Shown: positions 6,263 through 8,686 of the stretch, in pieces
Position numbering within the stretch: the stretch's first letter is position 1
Layout: the number at the start of each line of letters is the position of its first letter
Source of the DNA: an uncultured Eubacteriales bacterium
GTDB taxonomy: Bacteria; Bacillota; Clostridia; Saccharofermentanales; Fastidiosipilaceae
DNA length: 8,686 nucleotides
Direction of reading: 5' to 3'
NCBI GenBank assembly: GCA_902373515.1
Contig: CABKML010000040.1
Span: 1-8,686 of the forward strand
The notes under the pieces: generated by a model
Databases searched by the model: none
What the model was told of the DNA's origin: nothing
What the model saw: the letters and a program-made list of their open reading frames with translations, nothing else
Position numbers and translations under genes: made by a program

Positions 6263-7564
6263 ATGGCGCAATATAAAAAAGTTAAAGGAACATTGGATTT
6301 GCTGCCCCAGACTTGTTGCGAATGGGAAGAAATTGAAAAGATTTTTGCGCGTGTTTGTCGTTCTTTTGCTTACGGAGAGATTAGAATTCCGACGTTTGAA
6401 TATACTGAAGTTTTTAATCGCGGAGTAGGTGAAACCAGTGATATTGTCCAAAAGGAAATGTATACTTTTGAAGACCGCGGCGGAAGATCAATTACCTTGA
6501 GACCGGAGGGGACAGCCGGAGTAGTCAGAGCTTTTGTAGAAAACGGTTTGTTCAATGAGACTTTACCGCAAAGACTATTTTATGAGATTTCAGCTTTTAG
6601 AGCTGAAAATGTCCAAAAAGGTCGCTATCGTGAGTTCCATCAATTGGGAGTAGAATGCTTAGGCAGTCAATCGCCGATGACGGATGTAGAAATTATTTCT
6701 CTTGTACAATTGTTTTTTCAACAAGTCGGCTTAAAAAATTATGAAATAAGACTTAATTCCTTAGGTTCAATTGCCGGGAGAAAGGCGTATTATCAGGCTT
6801 TGTTGGCATATTTAACACCGCATACGGATGAATTATGCAGCGATTGTCGACAAAGAATGGCGAAAAATCCGTTGCGTGTTTTGGATTGTAAAGTTCCTCA
6901 ATGTAAAGCTGTTGTACTCGGTGCACCTAAAATAACGGATTGTTTGTTACCGGAAGATCAACAACGTTTTCAAACCGTCTTGCGGGGTCTGGATAATTTG
7001 TCTATTAAGTATACGGTAGATCCTAAAATTGTAAGAGGATTGGATTATTACTGTCATACGGTTTTTGAGTTTGTGCTGAACGATGTAGAGGCAGGTCAGG
7101 CTGCTACTATTTGTGGCGGCGGACGTTATGACGGACTGGTAACTTTGCTCGGCGGACCGGATTTGCCGGGAATGGGATTTTCTATCGGCTTGGAACGCCT
7201 GCATTCAGCTTTACAGGAGCAAAAACGTGCTTATGCTTTACGCAGACCTGATTTGTTTATTGTGGCTCAAAGTGAGACTGAACGGCAAGTTGCGGCAGGA
7301 ATTGTTTGGCATTTGCGTAGACTCGGAATTACGGCCGAGCAGGATGTCGAAGGTCGTTCTTTCAAAGCACAAATGAAATATATGAATAAACATAATTTCC
7401 GCTATTGTCTGGTTTTGGGTGAAAATGAGCTTAACAGCAAAGTTGTTAAGTTGAAAGACCTTGATAGCGGTGCTGAACTCAATGAACAATTTAATCTGGA
7501 TGATTTAACTGATTTAAACAAAGCTATTTCGTTGAATACGACCTGGAAAATAGAGGAGGAATAA
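6263..7564 (+). CDS. hisS: Histidyl-tRNA synthetase (class II)
   Basis: HisRS attaches histidine to tRNA-His in the cytoplasm. The 433-residue product has the normal bacterial length and full motif set: KVKGTLDLLP at 6-15; TLRPEGTAGVVRAF at 78-91 (ATP/histidine pocket); motif 2 FRAENVQKGRYREFHQ at 112-127, with its ATP-contacting arginine at R113; the histidine-specific VRGLDYYCHTVFEF at 257-270; CGGGRYDGL at 284-292; and motif 3 GMGFSIGLERL at 303-313. An anticodon-binding domain follows from about 328. A cysteine group (LCSDC at 191-195, C209, C214) sits in the insertion domain, as in many clostridial HisRS. Start choice is supported by AGGAGGT at 6251-6257, just before the ATG. The gene has its own promoter and its last codons hold the aspS ribosome-binding site. 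Confidence 0.97.
   Translation: MAQYKKVKGTLDLLPQTCCEWEEIEKIFARVCRSFAYGEIRIPTFEYTEVFNRGVGETSDIVQKEMYTFEDRGGRSITLRPEGTAGVVRAFVENGLFNETLPQRLFYEISAFRAENVQKGRYREFHQLGVECLGSQSPMTDVEIISLVQLFFQQVGLKNYEIRLNSLGSIAGRKAYYQALLAYLTPHTDELCSDCRQRMAKNPLRVLDCKVPQCKAVVLGAPKITDCLLPEDQQRFQTVLRGLDNLSIKYTVDPKIVRGLDYYCHTVFEFVLNDVEAGQAATICGGGRYDGLVTLLGGPDLPGMGFSIGLERLHSALQEQKRAYALRRPDLFIVAQSETERQVAAGIVWHLRRLGITAEQDVEGRSFKAQMKYMNKHNFRYCLVLGENELNSKVVKLKDLDSGAELNEQFNLDDLTDLNKAISLNTTWKIEEE
7553..7559 (+). promoter_or_regulatory. aspS ribosome-binding site inside the end of hisS
   Basis: GAGGAGG is encoded by the final glutamate codons of hisS and lies six bases before the aspS ATG at 7566. Only one base separates the hisS stop from that ATG. 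The overlap supports a single transcript and close coupling of the two synthetases. It also decides the aspS start over the in-frame ATG at 7587. Confidence 0.85.
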
Positions 7565-7565
7565 A

Positions 7566-8686
7566 ATGAGTAGTAATATTAAGGGTATGCAACGTACATG
7601 TTATGTCGCAGAATTGGATAAATTGCTTGTAGGTAATACGTATACACTTATGGGCTGGTGCCAAAAACAGCGTAATTTAGGCGGCTTAATTTTTATTACT
7701 TTGAGAGATCGCAGTGGCCTTCTGCAATTAGTGACTGATGATACTTGTTCGCCTGAAGTCAGAGAAACAGCAGCAAAAGTGCGGAGTGAAGACGTTTTAG
7801 CGGTCAAGGGCATTTTACGCCTTCGTTCCAATCCGAATAACGAGATGCCGACAGGTAAGTTGGAACTTTTGTTACAGGAAATCAGAATTGTGGCGGAAGC
7901 GGAAACTACGCCTTTTTATATTGAAGATGATGTCCAAGTGAAAGATTCTCTAAAATTACAATATCGCTATTTGGATTTGCGTCGTCCGGCTTTACAAAAA
8001 ATTATTATGTTGCGTTCGAAGCTGACGCAGTTAACCAATCGCTTCTTTGAAGAAGAGGGATTCATTAATTTGGAGACACCGATTTTGGGCAAGTCGACGC
8101 CTGAAGGTGCCAGAGATTACCTGGTCCCGAGTCGTATTTTCCCGGGCGAGTTTTTTGCTTTACCGCAGTCACCGCAATTATTCAAGCAACTTTTGATGGT
8201 CGCAGGATTTGATAAATATATTCAAATAGCTCGCTGCTTCCGCGATGAAGATTTGCGTGCCGATCGGCAACCTGAATTTACCCAGATTGATATGGAAATG
8301 AGCTTTGTTGATGAAGATGACGTTATGCAGGTGGCAGAACACTTTATTCAAAGAGTTTTCAAAGAATTGAAGAATGTAGATATTAAGTTGCCGTTAAGAC
8401 GGATGGATTATAAAGAGGCTATGGAAAAGTACGGTTCCGATAAGCCGGATTTACGCTTCGGTTTGGAATTACAGGACATTTCAGATTTAGCTGCTACTTT
8501 GGATTTCACGGTTTTCAAAAATGCTTTATCTGCACCTCAGGGAGCTGTTAAAGCAATCAAATTACCGCATGCTGCAGATTTGACACGCAAGCAGTTGGAT
8601 AAGTTGGCCGAGTTGGTCAAAACTTATCGGGCGGACGGATTGCTGTGGCTTTTAGGTTCCGGCGAGAGAAGTTCTTTTACCAAATT
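7566..8686 (+). CDS. aspS: Aspartyl-tRNA synthetase, bacterial type (3' end missing)
   Basis: AspRS charges tRNA with aspartate in the cytoplasm. The visible 373 codons are open to the window edge; bacterial AspRS is about 590 residues, so roughly the last third is missing. In order: an N-terminal OB-fold anticodon-binding domain (about 10-110) with GWCQKQRNLGGLIFITLRDR at 30-49; the linker DSLKLQYRYLDLRRP at 127-141; class II motif 1 around FINLETPILGKSTPEGARDY (166-185); LPQSPQLFKQLLM at 199-211; and motif 2 RCFRDEDLRADRQPEFTQID at 223-242. The GAD insertion domain, found in bacterial but not archaeal or eukaryotic AspRS, starts near 300. Motif 3 lies outside the window. The gene follows hisS by one base, the usual Bacillota order. 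At the OB-fold position linked to tRNA discrimination the residue is Leu38. Confidence 0.96.
   Translation, partial: MSSNIKGMQRTCYVAELDKLLVGNTYTLMGWCQKQRNLGGLIFITLRDRSGLLQLVTDDTCSPEVRETAAKVRSEDVLAVKGILRLRSNPNNEMPTGKLELLLQEIRIVAEAETTPFYIEDDVQVKDSLKLQYRYLDLRRPALQKIIMLRSKLTQLTNRFFEEEGFINLETPILGKSTPEGARDYLVPSRIFPGEFFALPQSPQLFKQLLMVAGFDKYIQIARCFRDEDLRADRQPEFTQIDMEMSFVDEDDVMQVAEHFIQRVFKELKNVDIKLPLRRMDYKEAMEKYGSDKPDLRFGLELQDISDLAATLDFTVFKNALSAPQGAVKAIKLPHAADLTRKQLDKLAELVKTYRADGLLWLLGSGERSSFTK

Noticed and set aside
4618..7170. Shared ACCGGATTTGCC-type sequence in the LacZ-like gene (about 4623) and hisS (about 7156) as a repeat element
   Set aside because: Both copies encode a G-P-D-L-P peptide within unrelated proteins; the match is short and explained by codon preference.

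Overview
The window looks like chromosomal DNA from an anaerobic, low-GC member of the Bacillota, probably Clostridia-like. The evidence is an oxygen-sensitive class III ribonucleotide reductase activase, a hisS-aspS pair with strong AGGAGG-type Shine-Dalgarno sequences, AT-rich intergenic DNA and tightly packed genes on one strand. The species cannot be fixed from this sequence. All six supported genes are on the + strand, and coding density is high. I see no mobile element, CRISPR array, rRNA or tRNA.

Layout: (1) nrdG, the radical-SAM activase of anaerobic ribonucleotide reductase, sits at the left edge. (2) After an 87-base gap with a possible promoter comes a UMF1/Atg22-type major facilitator transporter. 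(3) A perfect 12-bp-stem hairpin follows the transporter stop codon directly. (4) Next is a 1003-codon gene that I read as a full-length but catalytically dead relative of LacZ, the glycoside hydrolase family 2 (GH2) beta-galactosidase. (5) Eleven bases later is a DusB-like tRNA-dihydrouridine synthase. (6) A 100-base gap with a perfect extended -10 promoter leads into hisS (histidyl-tRNA synthetase) and aspS (aspartyl-tRNA synthetase). The aspS gene runs off the right edge.

The right half is translation-related: tRNA modification followed by two aminoacyl-tRNA synthetases. hisS and aspS are almost certainly co-transcribed, because the aspS ribosome-binding site lies in the last codons of hisS. 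The LacZ-like gene and dus are also probably co-transcribed. The link between the transporter and the LacZ-like gene is uncertain because the hairpin lies between them.

The most unusual item is the LacZ-like protein. It keeps the order and approximate length of the five LacZ domains, with recognisable landmarks at both ends. However, the aligned positions of the nucleophile, the acid/base residue, two magnesium ligands and the subsite aspartate are all replaced. The reading frame is uninterrupted over 3 kb, so it looks like a maintained pseudoenzyme rather than a decaying gene. These alignments were made by eye from memory of E. coli LacZ and need a computed alignment or structure model.
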